From the NCBI RefSeq assembly GCF_018403245.1, contig NZ_BOSH01000001.1:248001-312000 (forward strand): a stretch of DNA of 64,000 bases, in the 5' to 3' direction. Both the position numbers and the translations under genes were made by a program. Below, one piece after another: positions 63,599 through 64,000 of the stretch. The notes beneath the pieces were generated by a model that saw only the letters and a program-made list of their open reading frames with translations, was not told where the DNA came from and did no database searches. The stretch comes from Paenibacillus sp. J2TS4. Lineage in GTDB: Bacteria; Bacillota; Bacilli; Paenibacillales; NBRC-103111. Within the stretch, counting starts at the first letter, position 1; the number at the start of each line of letters is the position of its first letter.

Positions 63599-64000
63599 AT
63601 GCGTACTAGACGGTTAAATGCCAGAATTCTCCGCAATATCGAGGGTTCACTCTTCATTTTGCCCTGGCTCATCGGATTCCTGCTGTTCGTGCTTATTCCT
63701 GCCGCGTTCTCGCTTTATATGAGCTTTCACAATGTGAAACTAAGTGCGACCGGAATTCAAATGACTCCTAACGGATGGGATTATTACAAGTTTATTTTGC
63801 TGGAGAACGGCAGCGTGCTGTATAACGATTTAATCCCGTTTTTTAGTCAGGCTGTTGTGATGATTCCGATTATTATCATCTTTTCTCTGCTGATAGCCAT
63901 TATGCTCAATCAAAAATTTATGGGAAGAACGGCTTTCCGGACGATATTTTTTCTGCCAGTTATCTTTACTACAGGGCAAGTGGTGCTGGAATTTATCGCA
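63599..64000 (+). CDS. Sugar ABC transporter permease, N-terminal part (cut by window end)
   Basis: The frame from ATG 63599 stays open to base 64000 (134 codons): MRTRRLNARILRNIEGSLFI, then LPWLIGFLLFVLIPAAFSLY, an extracellular loop, and VVMIPIIIIFSLLIAIMLNQ. This is the start of a MalF/UgpA-type permease. It begins 5 bases after the DUF5696 gene and suggests a second permease pair, hence a second transport channel, in the same cluster. Confidence 0.88.
   Translation, partial: MRTRRLNARILRNIEGSLFILPWLIGFLLFVLIPAAFSLYMSFHNVKLSATGIQMTPNGWDYYKFILLENGSVLYNDLIPFFSQAVVMIPIIIIFSLLIAIMLNQKFMGRTAFRTIFFLPVIFTTGQVVLEFIA

Overview
The window looks like chromosomal DNA from a Paenibacillus-type, Gram-positive, spore-former-lineage bacterium. 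The evidence is the large number of carbohydrate ABC importers with lipoprotein binding proteins, strong AGGAGG ribosome sites with GTG and TTG starts, a T-box in front of glyS, copper-amine-oxidase-like stalk domains on secreted enzymes, and a DUF5696/NHL-Yip1 transporter cluster typical of Paenibacillus. No rRNA, tRNA or CRISPR array was found. Species cannot be named from the sequence alone.

Layout. 1-4.6 kb: the end of a glycerophosphodiesterase gene, an Lpl-type sugar ABC importer (visibly AT-rich) and a decayed second binding-protein gene. 4.7-16.6 kb: the centrepiece, a two-operon locus that reads as a complete phytate/inositol-phosphate utilisation system. Operon 1 encodes a cytoplasmic PTP-like inositol phosphatase, an AfuA/FbpA-type ABC importer (lipoprotein, fused double permease, ATPase) and a secreted beta-propeller phytase. 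Operon 2 encodes a LacI regulator, a TIM-barrel isomerase/epimerase, a Cof-type HAD phosphatase, an inositol monophosphatase-type enzyme and a class II aldolase. Both operons begin with the same double AACGTT operator, placed in opposite orientation just after the promoter. The model is: the secreted phytase trims phytate outside, the ABC system imports lower inositol phosphates, three different intracellular phosphatases finish the job, and the LacI protein senses a product.

16.6-27.6 kb is a gene graveyard: fragments of mgtC, a siderophore-type ABC ATPase, an AraC regulator, a FAD oxidase, clpP, a frameshifted maltose acetyltransferase and a truncated PNPOx protein. These lie among intact genes (AraC, MFS, GrpB, FosX, GNAT, EamA). 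A 114-bp direct repeat (3 mismatches) bounds 6.7 kb of it. 27.8-34.3 kb is an operon headed by an ECF sigma factor and its probable anti-sigma factor. It continues with two sugar permeases, an HlyD-type adaptor, a binding protein and a small lipoprotein, an unusual mixture. 34.3-39.3 kb holds a second DUF1835 remnant, a GHL10 hydrolase, an Erm(D)-like rRNA methylase with an attenuator leader, an acetoin/diacetyl reductase and an IS1182 remnant.

39.3-46.8 kb: a PadR regulator (probably leaderless mRNA) with a FAD monooxygenase and SRPBCC protein, a nucleotidyltransferase-like protein, a LysE exporter, then an MFS exporter divergent from an Fe-S type HTH regulator and an FMN reductase. 46.9-48.9 kb: the right end of an IS200/IS605 element (omega-RNA-like), an FGGY kinase with a large internal deletion, and three families of intergenic repeats. 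48.9-52.8 kb: recQ and T-box-controlled glyS, convergent. 53.0-64.0 kb: a seven-gene carbohydrate-uptake cluster (ATPase, a 1024-aa binding protein with an N-terminal carbohydrate-binding-like region, two permeases, an NHL/Yip1 membrane protein, a DUF5696 protein, and the start of another permease) that runs off the window.
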